A stretch of 64,000 nt of DNA, from NCBI RefSeq assembly GCF_000341265.1, contig NZ_ANAE01000107.1, forward strand, positions 47,795-111,794, given 5' to 3'. Source of the stretch: Nocardiopsis prasina DSM 43845. GTDB taxonomy: Bacteria; Actinomycetota; Actinomycetes; Streptosporangiales; Streptosporangiaceae. The position numbers were made by a program, and so were the translations under genes. Of this stretch, positions 37,041-44,363 are shown one piece after another. A model generated the notes under the pieces. It saw nothing but the letters and a program-made list of their open reading frames with translations, was not told the origin of the DNA and made no database searches. Within the stretch, counting starts at the first letter, position 1; each line of letters begins with the position of its first letter.

Positions 37041-38825
37041 CTAACGGGCCGCGGAGACCTCGACGTAGGAGTCGCTCTTCAGCAGGCCCTTGTCCTCGCT
37101 GCGCATCATGCCGCGCACGTCCACCCGAAGGACCCGCTCGTGGGGGTGGGCATTGATGAAGGCGGCGATGGAGATGGTGACCTCGTCGGTCATCTTCGCG
37201 ATCGCCGCACGCGCACCGCCCGCGTTGGAGTCGGTGTCCCCGTGGTCGTCGATGAGGTACTGGAGGACACGCTCGGCAATCTCGACCCGGACCCCGTGCT
37301 TGACCATGACCTCGCGGCGCATCTGGCGCAGCTTGTTCATGACGATCTTGCGCTGGGTCTCCCGCGAGAGGGGTTGGAAGGGAACGATCGCGTCGATACG
37401 CCCGAGCAGTTCGGGCGGGAACTTGTTGTCGCCCTGCGTGGTGGAGATCGAACGGCGGATCTCCTTCATCTTCTCCACCAGCTCCTTGCCGGAACCGGTG
37501 TCGTCGACGTTGTACTGGGCGATGGTCTCGTAGATCTCCGAGCCCGCGTTGGTGGTGAGGACGATGTAGGTGTTGAGGAACGAGACCTGGCGGCCGTTGT
37601 CGTCAGAGAGCCTGCCGTCGTCGAGCACCTGGAGCAGCACACGGGTGATCGCCGAGGCCGCCTTCTCGATCTCGTCGAAGAGCAGGACCGCGTGCCCCAT
37701 GTCCCACACGCGTTTGGTCAGTTCCGAGCGGAACAGGTCCAGCGACTCCTCGCGCGCGAACTCGGACATGTCGAACCGGACGAGGTGGCGCTGGTCGTCG
37801 CCGAACAGCAGTTTCGCGAGCTGTTTGGTGAGCTCGGTCTTGCCCGTGCCCGTGGAACCGGTGAGCAGGAAGGAGGACATGGGCTTCGTCTTGTCGTTCA
37901 GATCCGCGACGCACAGTTGCAGCCTCTTGGAGACCACCGTGGTCGCGAAGTTCTGGGAGAAGACCGCGCTGTCGAGCTGCTTCTTGATGCTCACCGCGTC
38001 AACGTTGAAGGCCACGTTGACGTTGGTCGACTCCATAAGGACATCCGCCAGCAGGGCACGGTCCATCGGACGTCCGGTGTGGCGGTGCCAGCCCACCATC
38101 GAGTCGAGGACCAGAATCGACTTGCGCGGCTGGGTCGACGCCGGAACGTATCGGTTGGTGTACTCGTAGATCATCTCGAAGAGGTGGTCGTCGTAGAACT
38201 GGTCGTCCACCTTGTACCGTTTGGCCATCCCCTTGAGAATTTGGACCGTGGTCCTCTGGTCCGGCGGGTTCACGTTGATGCGTTGGAGTCGCTCCATAAG
38301 CGGCTGGTTCGGCGCCACGTACTTATGGAATTCGTCGAACGTCGTCGCCGCGATCACACGGATCCCACGCGCACCGGAGGCAGCCAGCACCGGCTTGAGA
38401 GCCTCGACGGAGGCAGCGCTCAACTGCACCACCTGGTGGAACTCGTCGATGAACAGCACCAGCTCCGCCTGCTGTTCGGTACTGAACCGCTCGGCCTCGT
38501 CGAACAGTCCCTTGATCAGCGCCGCCATTTCGTCGGAGCTGTTCAGGCCCGCGATCATCCGGGCCAGATCCACTTCCAGGTAGACCCGTTTGGCGTCCGC
38601 CAACATGGCAGCCTGCACCAGAGCGGTCTTGCCCGACCCGGGAGGGGCCAGCAAGAGGGCGTTGCACAGCTCGGGCCGGGACATGGCGGCCATGAGCTGG
38701 GAGATCTCGTATTCACGCCCCACGATCTCCCGCTCGGGAGCCTTGAGAGGGTCGCTGAACTTGGCCAACTTCGGATAGAGCGAGTCGAGCTCTTCGCCGG
38801 AGGAGCCATCGGACCTGGTGAACAA
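37041..38825 (-). CDS. ClpA/B-like double AAA+ ATPase
   Basis: A 594-residue AAA+ protein with two ATPase modules and neither the Clp N-domain nor the ClpB middle domain. Module 1 has Walker A APPGSGKTAL (60-69) and Walker B LVLFIDEFH (122-130). Module 2 has Walker A GSTGTGKTEL (323-332), RFDMSEFAREES, Walker B HAVLLFDEIEKA, VLLQVLDDGRLSDDNGR and TTNAGS, all ClpB/ClpA hallmarks. A TTG start at 38,825 is used because it is the first start after an in-frame stop and AGAAGGTGG precedes it. ClpV of type VI systems disassembles sheaths, but no sheath genes occur here. A role in unfolding substrates or remodelling the machine is inferred. Confidence 0.88.
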   Translation of the reverse strand: MFTRSDGSSGEELDSLYPKLAKFSDPLKAPEREIVGREYEISQLMAAMSRPELCNALLLAPPGSGKTALVQAAMLADAKRVYLEVDLARMIAGLNSSDEMAALIKGLFDEAERFSTEQQAELVLFIDEFHQVVQLSAASVEALKPVLAASGARGIRVIAATTFDEFHKYVAPNQPLMERLQRINVNPPDQRTTVQILKGMAKRYKVDDQFYDDHLFEMIYEYTNRYVPASTQPRKSILVLDSMVGWHRHTGRPMDRALLADVLMESTNVNVAFNVDAVSIKKQLDSAVFSQNFATTVVSKRLQLCVADLNDKTKPMSSFLLTGSTGTGKTELTKQLAKLLFGDDQRHLVRFDMSEFAREESLDLFRSELTKRVWDMGHAVLLFDEIEKAASAITRVLLQVLDDGRLSDDNGRQVSFLNTYIVLTTNAGSEIYETIAQYNVDDTGSGKELVEKMKEIRRSISTTQGDNKFPPELLGRIDAIVPFQPLSRETQRKIVMNKLRQMRREVMVKHGVRVEIAERVLQYLIDDHGDTDSNAGGARAAIAKMTDEVTISIAAFINAHPHERVLRVDVRGMMRSEDKGLLKSDSYVEVSAAR

Positions 38826-38903
38826 CCCTTACCACCTTCTGTGGATGAGAAGGTTACGAGTCCATCTCAGTTCCACTCACGTTTTTACCCATAAAGCAGC
38901 ATT

Positions 38904-38934
38904 ATTCTAGCACGAAACAACGCAACTAGGACAA
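38904..38934 (-). promoter_or_regulatory. candidate promoter of the ClpA/B-like gene
   Basis: On the minus strand TTGTCC (38,934-38,929) and TAGAAT (38,909-38,904) are 19 bases apart in an AT-rich stretch about 80 bases before the gene. The hexamers are fair but the spacing is long. Confidence 0.35.
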
Positions 38935-38962
38935 GCTAGATGCCTTGTTTGATGATGGCCGA

Positions 38963-38985
38963 AAATACCGCGATGGACATCGCGG
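38963..38985 (-). terminator. terminator of the upstream leftward operon
   Basis: On the minus strand CCGCGATG-TC-CATCGCGG is followed directly by TATTTTC. An 8-bp perfect palindrome with a T-rich tail, 213 bases after the last stop, fits an intrinsic terminator. Confidence 0.55.
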
Positions 38986-39198
38986 CAAACAGTGGGAAGA
39001 CACCGCCCGCCCGGAAAGGCGAATGGGGAAACGTGTCCCTTCGTCCGTCAGGATGAGCGCTGGCCTCCCACCATTACGACGCGCACCGAACACACTTTGT
39101 TCGCGGGATCCCGCCGAAAGCAGGGGCGCACGAGGACCGCGGCGGCCTCCGCCTGCCCGCGCGGCCCGAAACCCCGCGGGCCGACGAAGCCGTCCGAG

Positions 39199-40254
39199 TC
39201 AGGCACCCGGCAGGTGGTCACCCCGTCCCTCGCCCCTCGCCTGGTCCGGGGAGGACTCCGGGGCTCGCGTGTGACCGGTGTCCGAGGCGGACGCGCTCGC
39301 CCCGTCCGTCTCGACGGTGTCCTCGTCCCAGTCCAGGAAGGCGTCGAACTCGCTTTCTCCCCTCTGCTGAGGGCCGGTCTGCGGTACGTCGGACGGGAGC
39401 TCCTCGGTCGAATCCGCCAAGGCCTCCTCCACACCCGGCGTGATCCTCTCCCGCAACAGGCCCTCGGGGCTGCCGGGAACGTAGTCCACCCCGGGCCGTT
39501 TGGCGCCGTCCTCGGCACGGCGCTGGGACTCGACCTGGTCCAGAAGGAGGTCGAACACGCCCTTGGGGACCTCCCCCGGCCCGCCCCTCTCCGAGGGCGC
39601 CCCCCGAGGCGGCGATCCCGCCCCCCGGTGGACCGACTCGTCGAGTTCCTCGTCAGCGAAGAGATCATCGATCTCGTCCGAGTGCGTGGGCACCGCGAAC
39701 TGGCCCCCGTCCTCGAACTCGGATTCCTCGGCGGAGTAGTCGGGGAAGTACTCGGCGAGGGTGTATCCGCTGCTCTCCTCGGTGAGCACGGCGCTGTTCT
39801 GGTCGCGCACTCCCACGAACACCAACGGCGGCTGGTCCATGGTCTCCGGGGAGACCACGAGGAAGTCGACTCGGGCGGGAAGCTCCCACACGATGCCGAC
39901 CATCGTGTTGGGCACCTGGAAACGGGGGCTGAAGTATCCCTTGTTGATCAGCTCGTTCAGCTGCGCGGTGTCGAACTCGTAGAAGGCGTCGATGCTCGGT
40001 TCCGAGCCGGAACGGTAGGGCAGTTCCGTGATGCCGAACGGCAGCGCGACCTCCGGCTGCACCTGGAGGATCTGCCCTCGCAGGTGCAGGTAGGGGCGGT
40101 AGTTCTGGTCGGCGCCGTGGTGGAGGATCGACACCGCCTCCATGCGCACGGCGAGTTCGCAGTGCACCGCGCTCAGGGTCTGCGTACCGACCCCGCTGTT
40201 TCGAGCCAGACGATGGGACCAGGGGTCGGAGATCTGCAGGGGTGCGATTTTCAC
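39199..40254 (-). CDS. uncharacterised protein of the secretion locus
   Basis: A 351-residue protein without signal peptide or membrane segment. Residues 1-190 look globular and beta-rich (ELAVRMEAVSILHHG, LHLRGQILQVQPEVALPFG, VGIVWELPARVDFLVVS), while the C-terminal 160 residues are acidic and disordered. GTG 40,254 follows AAAGGCGATCCGT. It is the last gene of the operon that begins with the pilin-like protein, and it lies 28 bases after the upstream membrane-protein gene. No family is recognised. A cytosolic accessory or substrate role is a guess. Confidence 0.7.
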   Translation of the reverse strand: MKIAPLQISDPWSHRLARNSGVGTQTLSAVHCELAVRMEAVSILHHGADQNYRPYLHLRGQILQVQPEVALPFGITELPYRSGSEPSIDAFYEFDTAQLNELINKGYFSPRFQVPNTMVGIVWELPARVDFLVVSPETMDQPPLVFVGVRDQNSAVLTEESSGYTLAEYFPDYSAEESEFEDGGQFAVPTHSDEIDDLFADEELDESVHRGAGSPPRGAPSERGGPGEVPKGVFDLLLDQVESQRRAEDGAKRPGVDYVPGSPEGLLRERITPGVEEALADSTEELPSDVPQTGPQQRGESEFDAFLDWDEDTVETDGASASASDTGHTRAPESSPDQARGEGRGDHLPGA

Positions 40255-40282
40255 ACGGATCGCCTTTCTTCGGTTTCGGGGG

Positions 40283-40780
40283 TCAGCGACCGGTTTCCTC
40301 GCCCAGCAGGGCACGCCGGGCCTTCTCCCCCAGCCGCCGCTGGACGCGCCACAACCAGCGCGCCAAGACGAGCACCAGGACGAAGATCAGCCCGATGAGG
40401 AACAGGCTGGGTGCGAGCCAGTGCGCCAGTTGCATCTCCAGAGGGGCGGCGGGGCCGATGCCCGTTCCGGTCGCCACCATGAGGAAGACGTTGGGGACGA
40501 CGGTCACCGCGATGAACATCGCCAGAACATAGACGGCGAAGCAGGTGGAGAAGATCAGACCGGCGCGCGCGGCCACCACCAACGACTGCATTCCTTTCTC
40601 GCCCAGGCGGGCGCGGGTGCGAGCCCTGATCGAGGGCTTCACGCCGTTCTGGTCCGCCTGGTCGGCCGCAGCGGGCTCCTGTCCATCGTTCTCCTCGACC
40701 TGACGTTTCCTTGCGCGCCTGTCCGAGGCGGACTGGGCTCCCTTCGACTTCTTCCTGGCCGTCGGCGAAGCGGGACTCAT
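40283..40780 (-). CDS. two-helix membrane protein of the secretion locus
   Basis: A 165-residue protein with a basic N-terminal 60 residues (ARKKSKGAQSASDRRARKRQ) and two membrane segments at about 65-95 and 112-140, followed by an Arg-rich tail (RWLWRVQRRLGEKARR). ATG 40,780 follows CCAGGAGAACAGCCG. It lies 29 bases after the preceding gene and in the same operon. Function unknown; both ends should face the cytoplasm by the positive-inside rule. Confidence 0.75.
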   Translation of the reverse strand: MSPASPTARKKSKGAQSASDRRARKRQVEENDGQEPAAADQADQNGVKPSIRARTRARLGEKGMQSLVVAARAGLIFSTCFAVYVLAMFIAVTVVPNVFLMVATGTGIGPAAPLEMQLAHWLAPSLFLIGLIFVLVLVLARWLWRVQRRLGEKARRALLGEETGR

Positions 40781-40809
40781 CGGCTGTTCTCCTGGCGGGG
40801 CGTGGGGTG

Positions 40810-41478
40810 TTAGGAGCGTGCGGGGGTTTCGTCGAGCCAGTGGGCGTCGATCTCGGTGATCTCGCCCCTGTTGTTCGTTGACCACATCACGGACAGGGAG
40901 GCGACCGCGGAGGCTTCGTCCTCCTCGTCACCGTCGTTGCTCGCGAGGTCGTCAGCGTCGAACACGTCGACATCGACGAAGTAGGAGTAGGTCGAACCCA
41001 CCTTGTCGACCAGGACCGCGTCGAACTCTCCCAGCTCCGCCTGTGAGCCCTCACGGAGTGCGGGCACGCCGTCGGTGGACAGGTTCCCCAGCGAATCCAG
41101 GGTCCCGTCGTCAGAGGTGTCGGGTTCGCTCGCAACGCTTCCACCCGCCTCCACCGCGTCACGCAACAGCGCGTGCATGGCCTCCCGGTCACCGTCCAGC
41201 CGTTCGACGCGCACCGGAGTGGCACGCTCCAGTGCCTCGGTCCAGGCGCTCTGGAACTCGGCTTCGGCCTCCTCGGCCTCGTTCTCGTGTTCCTCCGCGA
41301 GGGCAGCGACCGCGGCGTGGTCGGCCTCCCGCCCCGATGACGCCGACCAGACGGCCAGTCCGCCCACGGCCAGCGTCAGGACGGCCACCCCCAGAGGCAC
41401 CCAGGACACGACGAGCCGGATCCGCTCGCGGCGGAGTTTCCGCTCACGCTCGTAGGCTTCCATCTCGGCAAGGCTCAT
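40810..41478 (-). CDS. single-pass membrane protein, second member of duplicated pair (copy B2)
   Basis: A 222-residue bitopic protein with one N-terminal membrane segment (about 24-46) and an extracytoplasmic domain. It is a paralogue of the protein at 42,590-43,240. Shared features in the same order are V-x-RLD-x-D-x-E at the start of the domain (VRVERLDGDREAM), a YSYFVDVDV strand matching YTYLVLVNV, and EASAVASLSVMWSTNNRGEI matching EASAFNTSTVLLTTDGDGGV. The layout (short cytosolic end, TM, NTF2-sized outer domain) recalls VirB8/TcpC channel subunits. Its ATG overlaps the upstream stop in ATGA, so the two are translationally coupled. Confidence 0.72.
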   Translation of the reverse strand: MSLAEMEAYERERKLRRERIRLVVSWVPLGVAVLTLAVGGLAVWSASSGREADHAAVAALAEEHENEAEEAEAEFQSAWTEALERATPVRVERLDGDREAMHALLRDAVEAGGSVASEPDTSDDGTLDSLGNLSTDGVPALREGSQAELGEFDAVLVDKVGSTYSYFVDVDVFDADDLASNDGDEEDEASAVASLSVMWSTNNRGEITEIDAHWLDETPARS

Positions 41479-42500
41479 CCGCGCTCACCCTCCCCCTCGT
41501 GCCCATCCTCGTCCGTCGGGACGTCGGCCCCACTGTCACGCGTGTCCTCGTCGGGATCGCCCTCGGTCTCGGAGTCCCCCTCAGCCTCGGCTTCGTCGGC
41601 GCCCTCCTCACCGTCGTCGACGCCGACCGTCCCGAACGCCATCTGGTCGAACTTCTTCGACAGTGGGTCGAAGGTGCCTCGCATCCATGCGACCGCCCTT
41701 CCGGACTCGTCCTCGGTGAGGGTCCAAACCAGGGGGATCGAAGAGTCACGTTCGAAGACGAGTGCCTCGTGCGCGGTCCAGGTGTGGTCGGCCAGGGAGA
41801 CGTCCTCCTCCACGGTCGACACCCACGTGTGCCACTGGGTCACCGCGTCGAAACCGTCCGGGTCACGCACCTGCGCCGCGAAGTGCGGGGTCAGACTCCG
41901 CTCCAGGCCACCGATCGCCTCCTCGCGCAATCCCTCCGCGCAGGCGGTGAGCTCCTCGTCGGTGTAGTCGCGCGGGGTGGTCGGAACCTCCTCGAGGTAG
42001 GAGACGCACTCGTCGCGCTCTCCCGCGTCGGGGGTCTGCTCGGGCAGCTCGTCCAGGGGAAGCGGCCCGCTGTGTTCGAGGAAGGTGTTCTGGGCCTCGG
42101 CGACCCTCTCGCCCACGGAGGTCGCCTGGCTCAGCCACCGATCGGCCTCGTCCCTGCCCGGCAGGTCCTCCAGGCTCTGTTGGGCGGTGGTGGTCCTGCC
42201 CTGTGCGTCGAACCCGGGCTGGGCCTCTTCCTGCAGTCGGGCCTGGTGCTGAGCGCTGATCAGCCCTGCCGCGAGCAACAGGGTCAGAGCGCCCAGGATC
42301 CCCAGACCGGTGGCCGACCAGTACGCGATCCTCGGAAGGAGGGAGGGGCCCTTCGGGGGTGGGGGTTCCTCCTCCTGCCCCGCACGAGTGGCCCCCAGTC
42401 GTTCGGCCAGGCTTCCGGGCTCGTAGTTGGAGAACGAGGGCGGAGTCGGGGGCCTTTCGGGCCCGTGCTCGCCATCGGCCACGTTGACCTCCTCCCTCAT
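41475..42500 (-). CDS. single-pass membrane protein, first member of duplicated pair (copy B1)
   Basis: A 341-residue bitopic protein. A proline-rich cytoplasmic end of about 55 residues precedes one membrane segment (about 57-83), an outer domain, and a 45-residue acidic tail. It is a paralogue of the protein at 43,240-44,247. Both share GE-x-VA-x-AQN (GERVAEAQNTF here) after the membrane segment, and AVAWMRGTFDPLSKKFDQM near the C-terminus matches VLAWARGTFSGDTGRFHSL. A VirB8/TcpC-like channel role is inferred from layout only. Its stop overlaps the next start by 4 nt. Confidence 0.72.
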   Translation of the reverse strand: MREEVNVADGEHGPERPPTPPSFSNYEPGSLAERLGATRAGQEEEPPPPKGPSLLPRIAYWSATGLGILGALTLLLAAGLISAQHQARLQEEAQPGFDAQGRTTTAQQSLEDLPGRDEADRWLSQATSVGERVAEAQNTFLEHSGPLPLDELPEQTPDAGERDECVSYLEEVPTTPRDYTDEELTACAEGLREEAIGGLERSLTPHFAAQVRDPDGFDAVTQWHTWVSTVEEDVSLADHTWTAHEALVFERDSSIPLVWTLTEDESGRAVAWMRGTFDPLSKKFDQMAFGTVGVDDGEEGADEAEAEGDSETEGDPDEDTRDSGADVPTDEDGHEGEGERG

Positions 42501-42589
42501 GTCACCACGAGGAATATTTCCTCGGATATCAGAACAGTTCCATCAACACACACTAGTGACCGGTCGGCCTTCCATGGCCGCATGACGGG

Positions 42590-43240
42590 TCACTCGGGGC
42601 CGGAGGAACGGACCTGTGACGTGGCGGCATACCCCTCGACGTCGTGCACCCCACCATCACCGTCAGTGGTCAACAACACCGTGGAAGTGTTGAACGCACT
42701 GGCCTCACCGTCGTCGGACGTGGTCCGCACATTGACCAACACCAGATAGGTGTACTCGGTGCCCAGGACCGACATCAGCTGGGTGTCGAAACTGTGCACC
42801 CGTGAATCGAGACCAAGCAGATCGATGAGCGGGTACTCCTTGCCCTCGCTGTCGACGTTCATCGGCGCCTCCGGCAGGAACTCGGTCATGAACGCAGAAT
42901 CCTCCGGAACCTCCCACGCGGTCGTCATGGCCGTGCGAGCGCTCACGTACTCGGCGTGGGTCTCCCAAGTCAGGGCGGTGTCCAGCACCTGACGGATGAG
43001 TTCCTCGTCGGCGTCCAACCGTGCGACGTTGGTGCCCACCACATCCTCGGCGACCTGGCGTCCGCGCTCCGCTTGGTCGGCCTCCAACTCGGCCTTGCGC
43101 TCGTCCAGTTCACGGATCTGCGCTTCCTGCTCCGCCAGAACGGATTCCCTCGCTCCCTGGGTGGCCGCGAACGAGGCACTGGACACGACCAGGAGCCCGG
43201 CCGCGACCAACGGGAAGGCGTTCCGCTGGAGAAAGCTCAT
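42590..43240 (-). CDS. secreted or single-pass protein, second member of duplicated pair (copy A2)
   Basis: A 216-residue protein with an N-terminal hydrophobic segment (about 8-26) that could be a membrane anchor or signal peptide, followed by a short coiled coil (ARESVLAEQEAQIRELDER) and a beta-rich domain. It is a paralogue of the 40,810-41,478 product. Its ATG overlaps the stop of the preceding gene by one base (TGATG). It would face outward as part of the envelope complex. Confidence 0.72.
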   Translation of the reverse strand: MSFLQRNAFPLVAAGLLVVSSASFAATQGARESVLAEQEAQIRELDERKAELEADQAERGRQVAEDVVGTNVARLDADEELIRQVLDTALTWETHAEYVSARTAMTTAWEVPEDSAFMTEFLPEAPMNVDSEGKEYPLIDLLGLDSRVHSFDTQLMSVLGTEYTYLVLVNVRTTSDDGEASAFNTSTVLLTTDGDGGVHDVEGYAATSQVRSSGPE

Positions 43241-44247
43241 CAGTCCTCCTCCCGCGCCGCGTCCGCCGGACGTTCCCCGATCGAGGTCCTGCCTACCTGG
43301 AGGCTGTGAAACCTCCCCGTGTCGCCGCTGAACGTCCCCCTGGCCCAGGCCAGCACGTCACCCGTGGAGGCGTCCCGATTGAGCCACGCCACGTCGACCA
43401 CGCTGGCGGAGCCCGTACGCGGGGTGGTCGACACCAGCTCCCAGGAGTTCAGCGTCGGGTCGGCGTAGTCCGTTCGCGTCTCGTCCGCGTGCCGCGAATA
43501 CCAAGGGTCGAGCACGTCGATCTCGCGGGGGCCGTGGATCACGTGCGCGCCGGGGTGGTGGGAGTCCTCGTCCTTGATGACGCGGGCCGACTCGTCGAAG
43601 AGATCGACGAGCTCCTTGCGCTGTTCGTGCGCGTCATCCGTCTCCCGGCCCTCCGCCAGGTCCTCGTCGTCGAGGTCGACGAGGATCTCCTGGTACTCGT
43701 TCTGCGCCCGGGCGACCTGCTCGCCCTTCGTCTGGGCGTCCTCCAGCGCCTGACCGAGTCGCTCCTCAAGGTCGGCGACGTCCGGCTCCTCCTGCGTCTG
43801 GGCCTCCAACAAGCGGATGTCCCCTTTGAGCGAGGCGATGCTCTGCTCGTTCGCCTCGGACTGCGCCTCCGTCGTGTCAGTGCTGGCGGCGGCCAGGTAC
43901 CCGGCCGCCAGAGCTCCGAGCATCAGGGCCGAGCCCAGGCTCAACCGCACCGACCGACCCACGTCCCGCGGGCGTCCTCGGCCGCTGACGCCCCGCTCGG
44001 ACCGCTCGCGTCTGCGCTGCTGGCGTTCGGCGCGGCGCTCCCGCAGCATCTCCTGGACGTCGTCCCCGGTCAGCCTTCTACGATTGGCCCTCTGCTTGGC
44101 CTGGTAGCCGTCGAAGCGTTGCATCACCTCCTCGCGGCTCATGTGGCGCCAGGACTTCTTCGCGGCCCCCTGCTCCTCATCCGAAGCACCGGTGCCCGAC
44201 GACCGCTCGTCGCCGCCGTCGCGCTCGTTGTTCCCTTCGCCGGACAC
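43240..44247 (-). CDS. single-pass membrane protein, first member of duplicated pair (copy A1)
   Basis: A 335-residue bitopic protein with a long, very basic cytoplasmic N-terminus (about 95 residues, RERRAERQQRRRERSER), one membrane segment (about 102-120), a coiled-coil stalk and an outer domain. The GTG at 44,247 is preferred over a GTG 11 codons upstream because AAGGAG lies nine bases before it. It is a paralogue of the 41,475-42,500 product, sharing GEQVARAQNEY and VLAWARGTF. The highly basic tail could contact nucleic acid or acidic domains of partner proteins such as the coupling ATPase. Confidence 0.72.
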   Translation of the reverse strand: MSGEGNNERDGGDERSSGTGASDEEQGAAKKSWRHMSREEVMQRFDGYQAKQRANRRRLTGDDVQEMLRERRAERQQRRRERSERGVSGRGRPRDVGRSVRLSLGSALMLGALAAGYLAAASTDTTEAQSEANEQSIASLKGDIRLLEAQTQEEPDVADLEERLGQALEDAQTKGEQVARAQNEYQEILVDLDDEDLAEGRETDDAHEQRKELVDLFDESARVIKDEDSHHPGAHVIHGPREIDVLDPWYSRHADETRTDYADPTLNSWELVSTTPRTGSASVVDVAWLNRDASTGDVLAWARGTFSGDTGRFHSLQVGRTSIGERPADAAREED

Positions 44248-44363
44248 TCCCTGGCGCTCCTTTCCTGTCGAGCCGGACACAAGAACTCCACCGGCATCCG
44301 AACCACTCCGGAGGAGGACGCAGACCGCGCCCTGTTCCCGTCAGGGAGCCGTTGTGCGCTCGG

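Larger units (their letters stand above)
38826..39198. other. intergenic region with promoter and terminator inside the locus
   Basis: These 373 bases split the leftward cluster into two transcription units. Reading leftward, the upstream operon appears to end at the hairpin 38,968-38,985, and a new promoter lies at 38,904-38,934. The left 150 bases are markedly AT-rich. No gene was seen. Confidence 0.55.
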
